Source of the DNA: Sipunculus nudus | Taxonomy: Eukaryota > Annelida > Sipuncula > Golfingiida > Sipunculidae | DNA length: 64,000 bases | Direction: 5' to 3' | Assembly: GCA_026874595.1 (NCBI GenBank) | Contig: CM049313.1 | Span: 10,225,508 to 10,289,507, forward strand | Shown: piece after piece, positions 38,011 to 50,061 of the stretch | Position numbering within the stretch: position 1 is the stretch's first letter | Layout of the letters: each line of letters starts with the position of its first letter | Position numbers and translations under genes: made by a program | The notes under the pieces: generated by a model | Told to the model about the DNA's origin: nothing | Database searches by the model: none | What the model saw: only the letters and a program-made list of their open reading frames with translations

Positions 38011-38081
38011 TGTCGAAATTATTGGTATACCGCTGGTATACTTAGCTAATAATATTTTACTAAAGATTGCGTTTCTTTTCG

Positions 38082-38312
38082 TTACACTGTATCGATCTTT
38101 GCGTCGATTAGGTAAGCCTCGTTATGGTTACCCTCAGGAGTGAGATTTTTGCCTCGTTCTCGCTGGACATACAGTACCCGGATGTGGATCAGGATAATAA
38201 GTGGAATCATTTCCATCATTCCAAACGCTATGTAGAAAACCGCAGGCCACGGCGGAAACGGTTCCGCAGACAAAATGTAGATCCCGATCCCCAGCAATAC
38301 GGCGCCTTTTAT
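38082..38312 (-). CDS. C-terminal exon of an unassigned multi-pass membrane protein
   Basis: The exon begins after acceptor TATTTTGTAG and encodes 76 residues to TAA at 38082-38084. It holds two hydrophobic segments: KGAVLLGIGIYILS (about 2-15), and AVFYIAFGMMEMIPLIILIH (about 24-43) after the linker AEPFPPWP. A charged cytosolic-type tail with RERGKN follows. This suggests the last two membrane helices of a polytopic protein. The pattern loosely recalls the end of THH1/TOM1/TOM3-type proteins, but I cannot assign it. A short minus-strand piece ending at a GTAAGT donor near 39321 (LIAAVSMAQMVAF) could be an upstream exon, but its phase does not join directly to this one. Confidence 0.5.
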   Translation of the reverse strand: MKGAVLLGIGIYILSAEPFPPWPAVFYIAFGMMEMIPLIILIHIRVLYVQRERGKNLTPEGNHNEAYLIDAKIDTV

Positions 38313-38766
38313 CTACAAAATAAAACAAGTATAAAAATCATTTTTGTATGATATATATAAATCAAGAAAATGACAAACTAATTTATGAATTTTACTAATA
38401 TAAATTATATTTTGTCACATTCAACAAAGTGGCAGTAGAATTCTCTTTGATTCCTGCGTATACCAGAAGACCACGACTTACTAGTATATATAATTATCTA
38501 ACTTTATGTGTCAATCACAAGTCAGATTGTGAATGTTAAATCTATCTACTGTTTTGACTCATTAACTACATTCATGAGACCATGCATGATGCCATCTTTT
38601 CTAGTACAGAATAGGTTCAGAATAGTGGAAGCCCAACTTGACATGTCTGGTTGTTTAATTTCGTTTATACTGCATTTACCAGTATAATCTGTAACATGAA
38701 ATGTAATTCAGCGCCTTAATGGTCGTCATTGAGCCATTAATTTCTGTCCAAACTTATTTTGTGCCA

Positions 38767-38781
38767 CCCCCCCCCCCCCCC
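38767..38781. repeat. Poly-C tract
   Basis: C run in AT-rich DNA. Similar C or G runs lie at 44579-44595 (G) and 50598-50618 (C). Confidence 0.9.
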
Positions 38782-39459
38782 AATTAATCTTAGGTGCTGT
38801 CATCTTGCGGTAAATTATATAACAATCCACTGGCTAAACCACTGTTAAGTTGAAGCACGCCGACTGGGCCAGTCTAACGTTAAATACTAGTAAATGACGT
38901 TTGGGGGTCACTACCCACCATGTTATTACGGAGATGTATGGGAATCGAAGCAACTTTAAATTCAGCTGACCGATCAGTACAACATCCTGCCGAGATGCTG
39001 CTGTATCCCTTATTTCCCTTGGGAAAAGAAATGAACCAGGGCCTTGGAATTTGAGAACCAGGAAGCAAGATTACACAAAGATATCTGAATTGATTGTGAG
39101 AATAACACACGCACACCCTCACACATACACAAACACACACAACTACACACACAGACCCCCTCCCCATCACCACCACATATTATATCAGTTTGCACTCAGT
39201 GCAATAAGTTGACAGGTCTGTTACCATATAGCGCCCCTTTACATGTTCATTCGATCGTCGATTGGTTCATTGATATATTCCAGCTTAATTGGCATGTGAT
39301 GGGCGTATACACATACTTACCGAACGCCACCATCTGAGCCATTGAGACTGCCGCGATCAGTTATAATAATAAAACTATATTTGTACAATCAATGTAAATT
39401 AGTTAGTTTATATTATACATTATACATTTATCAACTGTTCTTTAAACCCTTTTTTAGCG

Positions 39460-40120
39460 AACCTGTGAGCTTATGCGATGGTGTGGCGTCGTCCGGCGTC
39501 CGTCGTCTGGACGTTAACCTATACTATCTTAAAAACGGCAAGAGTTAGCATCACGAAATTTTCTGCAAAAAATTAGTCATCTAAAAAACTCTATCAGATT
39601 TTGCTTATTTTTTGGCTAACTGCATTTTCTTAGATTTTATAGGGAAAAAGCTAAAAAAGCTTTAAACATCTTCTTCTCTGAAACTGTTCAGCCAAATTGT
39701 CCAATATTTCATAGAAATGATCCCTAGAACAATCTCTCTCAAGTTTGTTCGAATGGTTTAAGTTCGGTGATTTTTGGCCGAGTTACAGATAGTTGAACTT
39801 AGTCATCTGTCCAAAAAAGCATACTAAAACTACAATATAAACGGCTGGAGCTATCATCATCAAATTTTATGCTAATGTTGGTCACATGAGTCATATCTGA
39901 AATTGAGCTATTGGTGGCGCCACCTGCATCAGCCTTTTTTTGTACGGGGGTCATCAGTGCCCATATCATACTGACAGCTACAAAAAACTTCTTCTCTGAA
40001 ACCATATGGCCAAATTGTTTAATATCGCACAGAAATGATCCTAGGGTAGTGCTTTCTGAAGTTTGTTCAAATGGTCTTAGTTCAGTGACTTTTGGCTGAG
40101 TTATGGGAAGCTGAATTTAG
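39460..40120. repeat. Dispersed repeat copy 1, with CGTCCGTCGTC and GGTGGCGCCACC
   Basis: It starts with a GGCGTCCGTCGTCTGG phrase, then CTTAAAAACGG, TAGCATCA-GAAATTT, GATTTTATAG-GAAAAAGCTAAA, CAATATTTCA-AGAAAT and GTCATCTGTCC-AAAAAGCATAC in order. The same order recurs at about 40670-41100. The perfect palindrome lies at 39913-39924. Confidence 0.75.
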
Positions 40121-40669
40121 TCATATGCCATAACAGCCCATTTTAGCTCAGTGGCTACAAAGATCTTCTTCTCAAAGACCACTTGGCCAAATTCATAAAT
40201 CTCACACATTAATTATCCTTAGATGTTGATAATTCAAGTTTGTTCAAATGTTTTGGTTCAGTGATTTTTGGCTGAGTTATGGGAAGCTTAACTTAGCCAT
40301 TTTGCTTTATTTTCCCATATGAGTTATAAACCTGCAAAACGTTTTTTGACTGACGTCACTGAGGCCAATTTGTTTAATACTTTACAAGAATAATCCCCTG
40401 AATAATTCTTATAATAATTAATTGTCTGTTATGGTTCCGAAGAATGAATTTTAGCTGAATAATAAAGATTGAATTGAGTCATTTTACCATATATGTAAGC
40501 TGTGTGAAGCAGATACATCAAGCCTGGAACCAGTTTATCAGCATCCGTTACATCATGCCTCCAGACATTTAGATTTCAGGTTATCTTTTGTTAATATTAA
40601 CAAGAATGTTTTTAAAAACTTTTAAAAAATGTAGATTTATGATTTTAGATATTCCTCATGCCAGGCAAT

Positions 40670-41100
40670 GTTTACAATCACAGGTATACGTTAACTCATA
40701 CTATTGGATTGACTGGAACTAGCATCATGAAATTTAATGCAAAAAATAACCATCTGAAAAATCTGCGTTTTCTCAGATTTTATAGAGAAAAAGCTAAAAA
40801 AACCTTAAAAAATCTTCTCCTCCGAAACGGTCAAGCCAGTTTGTTCAATATTTCACAGAAATAATCTTTTATATCATCTCTCTCAGGTTTGGTCAAATGG
40901 TTCAAGTTCAGTGAATTTTTGCCGAATTACAGGAAGTTGAACCTAGTCATCTGTCCGAAAAAGCATACTAAAATGACAATCTCAGAAACGGCCGGAGCTA
41001 TGATCACCAAATTTTCTGCCAGTGTTGGTCACATGAGCCATATATGAAATTCAGGTATTGGTGGTCACCTGCATCAGCCTTTTTTTGTACGGGGGTCATT
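40670..41100. repeat. Dispersed repeat copy 2
   Basis: Second copy of the 39460 family. It is missing the palindrome's second half (GGTGGTCACCTGCATCAGCC in place of GGTGGCGCCACCTGCATC), showing how the motif decays. A degraded piece of the same family fills about 40120-40450. Confidence 0.75.
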
Positions 41101-41329
41101 GGTCTACCATCTCCAGATTTTATGCAATAATCTGTCATATATCAAATGTTGTGGGATTCAGCTTATTTATGAAAAAAAACTGCATTTTTTATTATTCTAG
41201 ATATTTGATAAAAAGTTTATGAATATGTCAGCTTGAAAAAATGCATTTTAGCCAAAGTCTTTCAGTATGTGTAAACAGATTTTCCAACAGGCTAAGATTG
41301 TGTCTGTATATTTAAATAGGTTAAGAAAC

Positions 41330-41660
41330 TGCCAACTGTTTCAGACTTGGCAACAGATCAAGAGTTCATTCAGTGCAGCCAGATAAAGGTCGAGAGTTCA
41401 GTCAGTGCAGCCAAGCACAAGGCATGTGATCCCCTCATGGGTGAAATGTAAACACCTCATGGGCACCATGTGATCACCTCATGGGTGTCATGCCTCCCAG
41501 GGCTGCATGTGGAGCCAATCTATTTATAGCTTTGGCAGACTGCCAACTGTATCAGATAAGGCAACAGGTCAAGAGTTCACTCAGTGCAGCCAGGTACAGG
41601 TCAAAAGTTCACCCAGTCTAGCCAGGTGCAGGTCATGAGTTCACTCAGTGCAGTAGCCTG
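41330..41660. repeat. Tandem and direct repeats with AGAGTTCA-TCAGTGCAGCCA
   Basis: An approximately 32-bp unit (AGGTC-AGAGTTCACTCAGTGCAGCC) occurs in two clusters, about 41355-41415 and 41575-41655. Between them, CCTCATGGGTG or CCTCATGGGCA recurs three times. AACTGCCAACTGT-TCAGA opens each cluster about 190 bp apart. Confidence 0.7.
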
Positions 41661-41789
41661 AGCAAGCAAATTTGTCACAGTTCACTAGGGGCAACTGCCT
41701 TTCTCACCTAAGCGTGGTCAGCCCCATGCATCAGACTTAAGGTAAGTTTGATGTATTGGCCTGATAATTTCACCTGTTTATGCCTCTTT

Positions 41790-42095
41790 GATGGGTTTCT
41801 CGTTCACAAGACAGGTGTCACCACCTACAATGACTTTTGCACAGTGTGTGACTTTTGTGCCTGCTTATTTCTATAGAGGAATTTGATTTATCATCCTGAA
41901 ATTGGGCATTTATACCTATTGAATAGCTTTGTCTTATACAAGACTGGTGGTGCCACCTACAATAATTTTTGCACAGTGTGTGCCCCTGCTTATTTCTCAG
42001 GAGGGGTTTGATATATCAGTCTGAACTTGGGCATATGTATATATCTCTGATAGCTTTGTTGTATACAAGACTGGTGGTGCTAGCTACAATCATTT
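41790..42095. repeat. Tandem repeat of about 130 bp with GGTG(T/G)(C/T)(A/G)CC(A/T)
   Basis: ACAAGAC, a GGTGG-CCACC-like centre, CTACAAT, TTTTGCACAGTGTGTG, CTGCTTATTTCT and GGGCAT-TAT recur at about 41810, 41935 and partly 42065. It leads straight into the AGCTCAGCTGA element at 42096. Confidence 0.7.
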
Positions 42096-42440
42096 TTAGC
42101 TCAGCTGACTGTAAGTCAACTGAGTTGTAGGAATGGCGCTTTGTCCGTCGTCCATACGGATATATGGCCGTCCGTTAGCAGGGCACAATTTGTAACAGCT
42201 GGTCCTAGAAACTTCTAAGTTATAATCCAGGGAGGTCAATAAAAAATCTCCTTGGAAACCTGAAATTAGGTCACTGCGACCTATATCCTTTGAGCTACGG
42301 GGCTTGAAAGTACCCCCCATAATAGTACAAAACCTCCAATATCTTGATAATTAATGCATGGTTTGTCATGAATCTTGCCTTGAATATTGACCATGACTAG
42401 TTTTGTCAGTTCCTGAAACGTGGTGGCGCCACCGGTATTT
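42096..42440. repeat. Modular repeat, single-module copy
   Basis: It begins TTTTTAGCTCAGCTGACTG and then AGTCAACTGAGTTGTAG, a short imperfect inverted repeat. A GTCCGTCGTCC stretch and one module follow, with CAGGGCACAATTTGTAAC, CTAGAAACTTCTAA, TCCTTGGAAACCTGAAATTA and GACCTATATCCT. It ends at the perfect palindrome 42422-42433. The same order with more modules is found at 58905-59860. Confidence 0.8.
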
Positions 42441-43499
42441 TTTCTATTTTAACAAATATTTTTCTATTTATTTACTAAAATTAAAATTGCTTCAAACTTG
42501 ATTTAATAATGACCAACCACATAAGTAAATTCATTTGGATTACCAGGGTCCAGCGATCAAAGTTGAAGGTCACAGGAGCCACATCTTTAAAAAGATTGTG
42601 GAGGCACTGTAAATCAAACTTTCCAACGTTCACACATGGCTTACTTGCCTAAAGTGAGGAAACCTGTAGAATTTGAGGTTATCTGGTCAAAGGTCAAGGT
42701 CACTTTTTAAAAGATTGTTACAATAATCCTGATGCTGCAAGTTCAAGGATATTAAGTTCTAAGATTTTTTGGTCACAAGGTCATTGGTTATGGTCACAGG
42801 ACTGTCATTCTGAAAAATTTCTTTCAAAATATCCTTATAGACAAATTCAGAAGAGGGTTGAGACCCATCATGGGTCCCTAGTTGTGTTGTGTGCACCCAT
42901 GCCAGAATTTCAGCAGTGATGTTTGTGTAATTGTTTCTTATTCAAAATGTTTAGTACCTGCATTGTTCATATACATGAGAAGTAATGGTCCAGCATTGAA
43001 GCATTATACCTGGTGTATTTCCCAATGCACAGGTTCGCATTAGGCCTGTAGGCCTTGTTTAATTACAGGTTGTGTGTTTTGCTGTTTACCTGCCATTGAA
43101 TAGACTGTACATGGTACTTTTTTCAAACAAATCAATCCCTCTGCATGCCCCCTTTACCAAAAAATCTTCCATAACCCATAGGGGATATCGGACAGGTCTT
43201 TTGGCCATTTTCCACACCGGTTTTAAATATTGATATACACTCTTATTGAAGTCTTAAAACAGTGTTTTGGCTCGATTTGAAATGAAGATAAGCGTCTACG
43301 GCAACATGGTTTGCAAATGATTGTTCGCCAAAAGAAACTTATAAAAACATTGCCAGGCCGCTTGTCTAGATGGTTTTCGATAGCTTCCAAAATCTGAAGG
43401 AGACCTTTAAGGCTATACCATTTTAACCTACTTATATGAAACAATAATATCCCACATTGGATCTCATTCACTTTCTCCGGGAGTGCGAGGTGATTGATC

Positions 43500-43570
43500 T
43501 TCATCCAATGTATAAAAAATTAAAACATTAGTGACGCGAACGTATGAATGGAAAGGGAATAATGATAAAA
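43500..43570. repeat. Dispersed repeat word cluster
   Basis: GGAAAGGGAATAATGATAAA preceded by GCGAACGTA recurs at about 46470-46515. Associated ACGTAAAGGGGAAAA and TGTGACCAAATA-GTAT words recur near 43630, 46390 and 48050, outlining a diverged family present three times in 5 kb. Confidence 0.6.
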
Positions 43571-43644
43571 CGTTAGTCTAAGGTTTCCAACGCGTTCCGT
43601 TAAAAATAAAAAGACTTTTAATACGTAAAGGGAAAATTTATTGA

Positions 43645-43810
43645 TCCAGGGTTCGCACGGGCCTGGAAAAGTCCTTAATTTTTGTTCTGTCCTTCAAAAG
43701 TCATTGGAATATTGCAGACTCCTGGAAAACTCCTTGAATTTTCTTACACGAACATGAAAGTCCTTCTTAATCATTAAATGTCCTTCAAAAACAATTGGTC
43801 ACTGAAATGA
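43645..43810. repeat. Repeat beginning CAGGGTTCGCACGG
   Basis: It begins CAGGGTTCGCACGGGCCTGG, then has several imperfect copies of a GGAAAA-TCCTTGAATTTT-type phrase. The CAGGGTTC end is matched in reverse complement near 62756-62767 (AGGAACCCTGAA), suggesting one family. Confidence 0.5.
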
Positions 43811-44879
43811 AGTTGGACATCTGTGTGGATCAAGACCAATATTGGCCGCACAAGCAATTAACTGCAGGCACTTAGGCCGACAGACATTTTGACCGATGCT
43901 CTGTATTAAAATAGTAATACTGCAAATTATATCCTCATCAAGCCCCTTTCTAAGCATGGTACCAGTCTGAGAGTTTTATGAGCTCAAATCTAGGGTCTTT
44001 TTGACAAGTGTTTAGTGGCGCTGAGGTTTTCACGTCAGTCCTGTCGCATTCTGATTTTTTCACTACGAACAACGATATAAATGACAGAAGTGTTGAAATA
44101 AAATCGGTACAGTTCCATACTTTAGCAAATTCACAAGGTTCGGAAGAGTCATTGTTTAACTGCAGGCTGTAATTTCTTTCCAAATGTGCGTTTTATTGTA
44201 AACTCAGATGGAGAACACATTCTAACATAGAAGTTTCATTGCTCCCACACGTGCAACGTTGCTTTTCTTAAAACGGAAATCTTTATTTATTTATTTATTT
44301 CCAAGGAATATATCACAATTTGCCGCGTGACATAAACAAAATATGCAAGGACAGTTTGTCAACTTATCTGTTCATCCTGTATGAGTTGAGCAGAATATAT
44401 TTTGTAAACCGTATATATGTGTATATGTAGGCCCCAGTTCATTTTTGTCCGATGAAAAGCGTGCCCGTTTGACTCTTCTAGGATCTTTACCAAACGTCTC
44501 CTTGTAAATTTCTGAACCCCTCAGACTTGTCTGCTGGCTCGCCAGTGACATTCATCTTTTCATCTTTAATTTTTTTTTTGGGGGGGGGGGGGGGGATACC
44601 TACGGTATTTGTTGTGGCGCGCACACCTGTGAAGATTAGCCCGGTCCATCACAAACAGGGGCGTCAATACAGGGGGGATGGTCAATGTAATCAATTCCCT
44701 GATATTCAGAGAATAATATTTATATATTGGAAATGAAATTTATTTATAACTAGAATTAAAGACTTTGGTTACATTTATGAGTTTAACCTGATTAAGAATT
44801 AACATGTACTGGAATCATACCTTATTTTTTAAAACCTTATACTTAATTGTATTATATTTGAAATTTACCATAGACAATA

Positions 44880-44933
<54 letters not shown>

Positions 44934-46514
44934 CGAGTCATCCCCCACCCTTGAAGAAAAATTGACGCAACTGATCACAATGTTTCAGACTGAGGAGCAG
45001 GCATTAATGGCACGGATTGCAACCTACGAAAAATGGTGGTGATATATCAGGGATGTATAATAAAAACCTGTGTTGATGTGTTGTTTCTTACGAAAGTGTT
45101 GCCAACGTGGTTAAAATGTTCGGGAGTTCCTACTGAGACTTGCACAAGTATATATAGGCCAAAGTACGCCGGCCCGTGTTTACTAAGCCCCATGCAGAAG
45201 CTGAGGTGATTTCTTTGGCCAAGTTTAACCACATGTATAGGCCTAATTATACAGGGGTAAGGGGAAGACATCGTGGAATGATAGGAAGCATTTGGAGATT
45301 TTTTAAATATACCGGTACATACTTTGCCACTGATACATGCAGAAAGGACTTCTATTGGAACGACGGAATAAAGTAAAACTGACAAGAGAACACTTTAGGA
45401 AATGTAGGCCTACTGATTACTTAAGTTATAAATGAAACTCTTAATACATTTATAATATTTCCCCCTTCTGGAGTTTTCTTATTCTTGTGAAGTCCTCTTT
45501 TTTAATTAATGTCTAAAAGGTCTTTGTTTCCAATTGCACGCCAAAGAAAAATAAGGTATTATGATTATTATTTAGCGTTTTATCAGTATCCGTATACAAT
45601 TGTTTCATAATAAAATGTTACCTAAACTTACTACTATTGGTGACATTGTGGGTACTTAATGTGTCAATACCTGATCATATTATCAACTGTTTGGCACAGG
45701 TGTTCATAAATACCAATTTATATACCATTATATCTTGACTTTTCGTCAAAACAACTGGGGAAAAATATCGACCGGTATCTACTCAATTTTTTCTGGCATG
45801 TAATTAGGAAAAAAAAACAATTTTAAGGCCTTGTGAACAAAACCTTCCATTTACTTAAAAAATTGCACTATATTAGTTTAAGCATATCTTCTTTAATCTT
45901 GCTGAAACACTCGATATGTTATGAGGAAAGTTATACTCTTGTTTGGTCCATCTCATTTCTTTATTATGTACTTTCTTTAATTATAGGAAATGTTTGCAGC
46001 TTGAAATCTTTTCTGACTTTTGGAATAAATTGTAAAATCATTTGTGTTTATATTCTGTTTACAGTTTATTTTACTTTTAGTTTTAAGCCAGTATAGCTGA
46101 ATACATTACTCGATGATAATGTTTAGTCTGTAAAATATGCAACTTTCTCGCAGACACATGCCATTTGTGCTTCAAGCTCTATAGCATATAGTTGCACACC
46201 ATGTTCTTGGAAAAGTCTAAATCATGAAAAGCCCCACACGTTAAAGAATGATTCCCTTTAGTGTAATTTGGTGATGTGTCACATATGTAGCAGCTTTCGC
46301 CGAAATCCTTCAAACACTGAGAGATATACTGGGAAAGTCCTGGAAAAAAAATTGGCCAGACTGTGATCCTGAAATACAATTTTGTTTTTATCATTTTTGT
46401 GACCAAATAAGTATCAAATCCCCTTTTGAAAGAATAATTCATGTATAAAAAAAAAACATAAAATGTAGGCGACTCGAACGTAGCCTATAAATGGAAAGGG
46501 AATAATGATAAAAC

Positions 46515-46518
<4 letters not shown>

Positions 46519-46551
<33 letters not shown>
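46519..46551. repeat. (GA)n microsatellite
   Basis: About 16 uninterrupted GA units. Confidence 0.95.
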
Positions 46552-46554
<3 letters not shown>

Positions 46555-47197
46555 TTACACATGCAGATATACATGTATATATAATTCTACGATCTAGAGG
46601 TATACTCACACAGAGCCCGACTGAAACCACCCACAATGTCCAATACAACACGTTTTTCCCGAGCATCACGTGCTGTTATCAAGACACTATTCCCATGGCA
46701 TAATTCCAATCATTTCTGGGACGATAGAACCCTCATATAGCACGGCTTATCATATAATTGGATCAGCAGGGCTTGTGTCCACATGCTGCACTCATTTTGG
46801 TGGTCGGTGCTGTTTCTGGTCTGGCAAGAATCGATCTCACTGTCACGCATACGTGACCCTTGACCCCTCAAGAAAGCATTTGGCGGACCGCATCACGTCA
46901 TCTTACTACTCGCCTGCATGGTCTCGCCAATAACACTTTCAGGTTTTTATCTGTGGAATGTCTGCAAGACACTAGGATGTTTCAGGAACAGGCGCAACAT
47001 CCTTAAATCAATATCAGCCTTGTTCTGGCCACCAATGATTCAAATGCGTGTACCTCCTCAGTTAACACCTGGGTCTGTATTTGTAACTCGATCCGTTCCA
47101 ACGTCGTCTGGTCAATTCGCTTTATTTAAATACGTTTATATCCAAATACATAGACCTTGTTATCGACCGCAGTGGCGTCAATTTTTCTACCAGGGTG

Positions 47198-47221
47198 GTG
47201 GGGGGGGGGGGGGACTTACCG

Positions 47222-47282
<61 letters not shown>

Positions 47283-47294
47283 CCCCCCCCCCCC
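47198..47294. repeat. Composite poly-G / (CA)n / (TA)n / poly-C tract
   Basis: A G run, nine mixed bases, about 13 CA units, about 16 TA units, then a C run. The flanking G and C homopolymers are mutually complementary and could pair around the dinucleotide core. Confidence 0.95.
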
Positions 47295-48867
47295 ACCTAT
47301 ATTGACCCCGTTGACTGACCGTGATGGCACTAACTCGTTGCCACGCAATTGTTCAATGGCCACCCCTCGAAATTCTGAAAGGCTCATTTTTGGACGATGC
47401 CAAACGTGTCCTAAGGGAGCATTTCCCATATTTCCCAATTATCATGAGGAATTGACATTATTTCCCGAAGGGTGTTTCCCAACGCCATCTGTCAGATGTA
47501 TCCATCGGATGAATTCACCCTATGAAAAAGTCGTCCCCGACGAACCCTGCTCAAGTCGTGCGGACCCATGCAGTGTCCAACCCCTAAACGAGTCATGTAA
47601 CTACTAAATGTTAGGTTGTATACTAAAGCGTTGGGCGATGTGCCTCGCAATGTAAACCGTGGATTTAAATTGTATTCAGTATACATAACGATAGTTACAT
47701 GTTGCCTCAAAAATTATTTTTTATTAGTTGTTTACATGATTCAAACATGATTCAAAGTTACTATATATATATTGAACACGCATAATTCATTTTTGTTGTC
47801 CATGCTTCAGTATTAATACAACAACTCACGAAACTTTCCTTGTAAGAGTTTTGAATTCCCTTTATTTTAAAGCAGTCTCAGTAAACTTTTATAAACTTTT
47901 ATCGTTTTTATATCCTTTTCCCGGCATAACGGTAAATTGAAATATTTGGTATATTACATAATTTATTGGTTTGAGATTTTGGTTTAATTTGATCTATCAA
48001 AGCTGTTGATATAGTCGACACAAAATGGTTTAAAAATGAAATTTTAACACGTAAAGGGGAAAATTGATTTACCATCAAACATATTTTTGTTTTTATCATT
48101 TTGTGACCAAATAGGTATTCAATCTCCTTTTCAAAGAATCATTTCCATCCAGAACACTATTAATAAATATAAATTGTCAATACTTAATATCATTACACTC
48201 TGCTTTACTCTATGGCTTAAGTCCTTTGAAAAACCATGTTTACAGAAAAAATTACCAAAGTCAGTAATAACATGAAACTTGTAACAAATCACCAGCACCT
48301 TACTCAAAGGAGAAGAACAAACGCCAGGATGATTGAAGGTCACTCAGTAACATTCACCATGCTTCCTTCCATTTACATTATAATGTAATTTAAATGTCAT
48401 TTTCCATATTCACTCATAAATTATGAGGAATTTGACCTAATTTTGGGAATTATGCGTGGGTATATCGCAGAACCATCCATCAGATATTACGTAAGTGTAT
48501 AGGCCTATAGCCAGTGGGGTGAACTCTGTCCACAGAAAACCCGTCCGGACGAAACCGGCTGAAGTGGTGAGGACGTGCCATGACGCAAGGACGTGAAAAT
48601 GCTATGCAAACATGAGGTAAATACTTGCATTCATACATTATAAAGAAATGATATATAGACCTAATTATTTAAATTTAGGAATACTCCATAACATGAACGC
48701 TATATAACATGTAGTCCAAATTAATGTGATAAGACCTTGTGAGATCCAGAAATATCTTTGTATGGTAAAAATCTCTGTTGGTCGAGCAAAATGAGAACGT
48801 TTTGTAATTAAGAAGTTTGTAGTTGATAATTTCGTTCGATTTTGCTTTAAATTCTAGGATGTTCTAC

Positions 48868-48904
<37 letters not shown>

Positions 48905-49862
48905 TACATATATACATAATGTGTACAAATGGCAGATAAAACTATGCGAAAGGGAGGGGGGGTTCAGGGGGCTATATGGGGGGTCGGTGGGGGGCACAGC
49001 CCCTCGTGAGCTACAGCTAATTCAGTATATATAGCAAAATACTACAAAGTGCTTTTTAAGACAACAGAATTTGAGAGTCAACACAGTACTTTTTATTATG
49101 AATAGGCTTGTATTCTGTCAAATATATTCAGATATTACAAGCGTATTCATAATTCGAAAAATATCAGCCATTTTAGCCTATTTGTTTTACATTCCCTTAA
49201 TTGTCTTATAAAAACTCAATTATCAGATGTCTTACAACGTCTGAAATGATAATTTTAAGTTGTACAGCTCGAATAATGGCCGGTCATACTCGAAATTTAA
49301 CCACGGACGTTTCTGAAAACATAAATTCATTTCCCCCGCAAATTCAATGAAATGTATTTTATCAAACGAGTGGTTACTAATATAAAAAGAAAGACAAATG
49401 TAAAAGAAATACGAAAATCCTCTTGTTGTTACTATTTTTCATTAGTATTTTAGTGTTTGATATTTTGTGAAAATATATGCACAGGTGCCAAATACTGTTA
49501 TTTCGTTCTCATTTGACGAGAAATAGACACCATATTTGCATAAAGACGCCCTGTCTATAGCACGCCCAAAAAGAAAGCCAGTGAGAGACTCATATCTAGT
49601 ATACTATACACGCCTGCGCCCTCAGTTTCATTCATGTGATTACATGGCGGGAAATTGTCTGTGAGCACCTGTTTTAGTGCTTACAAGTTAGATATCATAA
49701 GCAGATAATTGGCCACGATCGTTTGTTTGTTGAGAGGATATGTTCTTCAGGAGTTTTCCAAACTATCATGTGAACCGTTAATTTATATATATATATATAA
49801 CGCAGGGGTAATTTTACAGGATGTAACCATAATACCAAGAGTACGACATTATTATTTTTGCA

Positions 49863-50061
49863 CAGAAGCGGATCCAGGGGGGGGGGGTCCAGGGGGTCCG
49901 GACCCCCCTTTTTCATCAGAAACAACGTTTTTTAAGGGCTTCAGACAAAATTTTGCCGCCTGGACCCCCCCTTTTTCAGACCTGAGGACCTTTTTTTAAG
50001 GGTTCACATTTGTCCCCCTGGGTTGGACCCCCCCTTTTCCTAAATCCTGGATCCGCCCCTG
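49863..50061. mobile_element. hAT-like MITE, 199 bp
   Basis: The left end CAGAAGCGGATCCAGG and the right end, reverse-complemented, CAGGGGCGGATCCAGG match at 14 of 16 positions, the terminal type common in hAT-derived MITEs. The interior has G-rich and C-rich blocks (GGACCCCCC and TTTAAGG phrases) and is non-coding. TTGCA stands immediately outside both ends; hAT elements normally duplicate 8 bp, so the target site is only partly preserved. Confidence 0.8.

Noticed and set aside
39010-39195. Val/Cys-rich minus-strand frame.
   Set aside because: Produced by a CA-rich tract on the plus strand. No coding signature.
45047-45385. A 112-codon minus-strand frame.
   Set aside because: No domain, no membrane or signal segment, no splice context. 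It overlaps an unrelated plus-strand frame of similar quality.
46918-47607. A 229-codon plus-strand open frame.
   Set aside because: It runs through poly-G, (CA)n, (TA)n and poly-C tracts, giving homopolymeric peptides. There is no domain, and part of it overlaps a diverged non-coding repeat.
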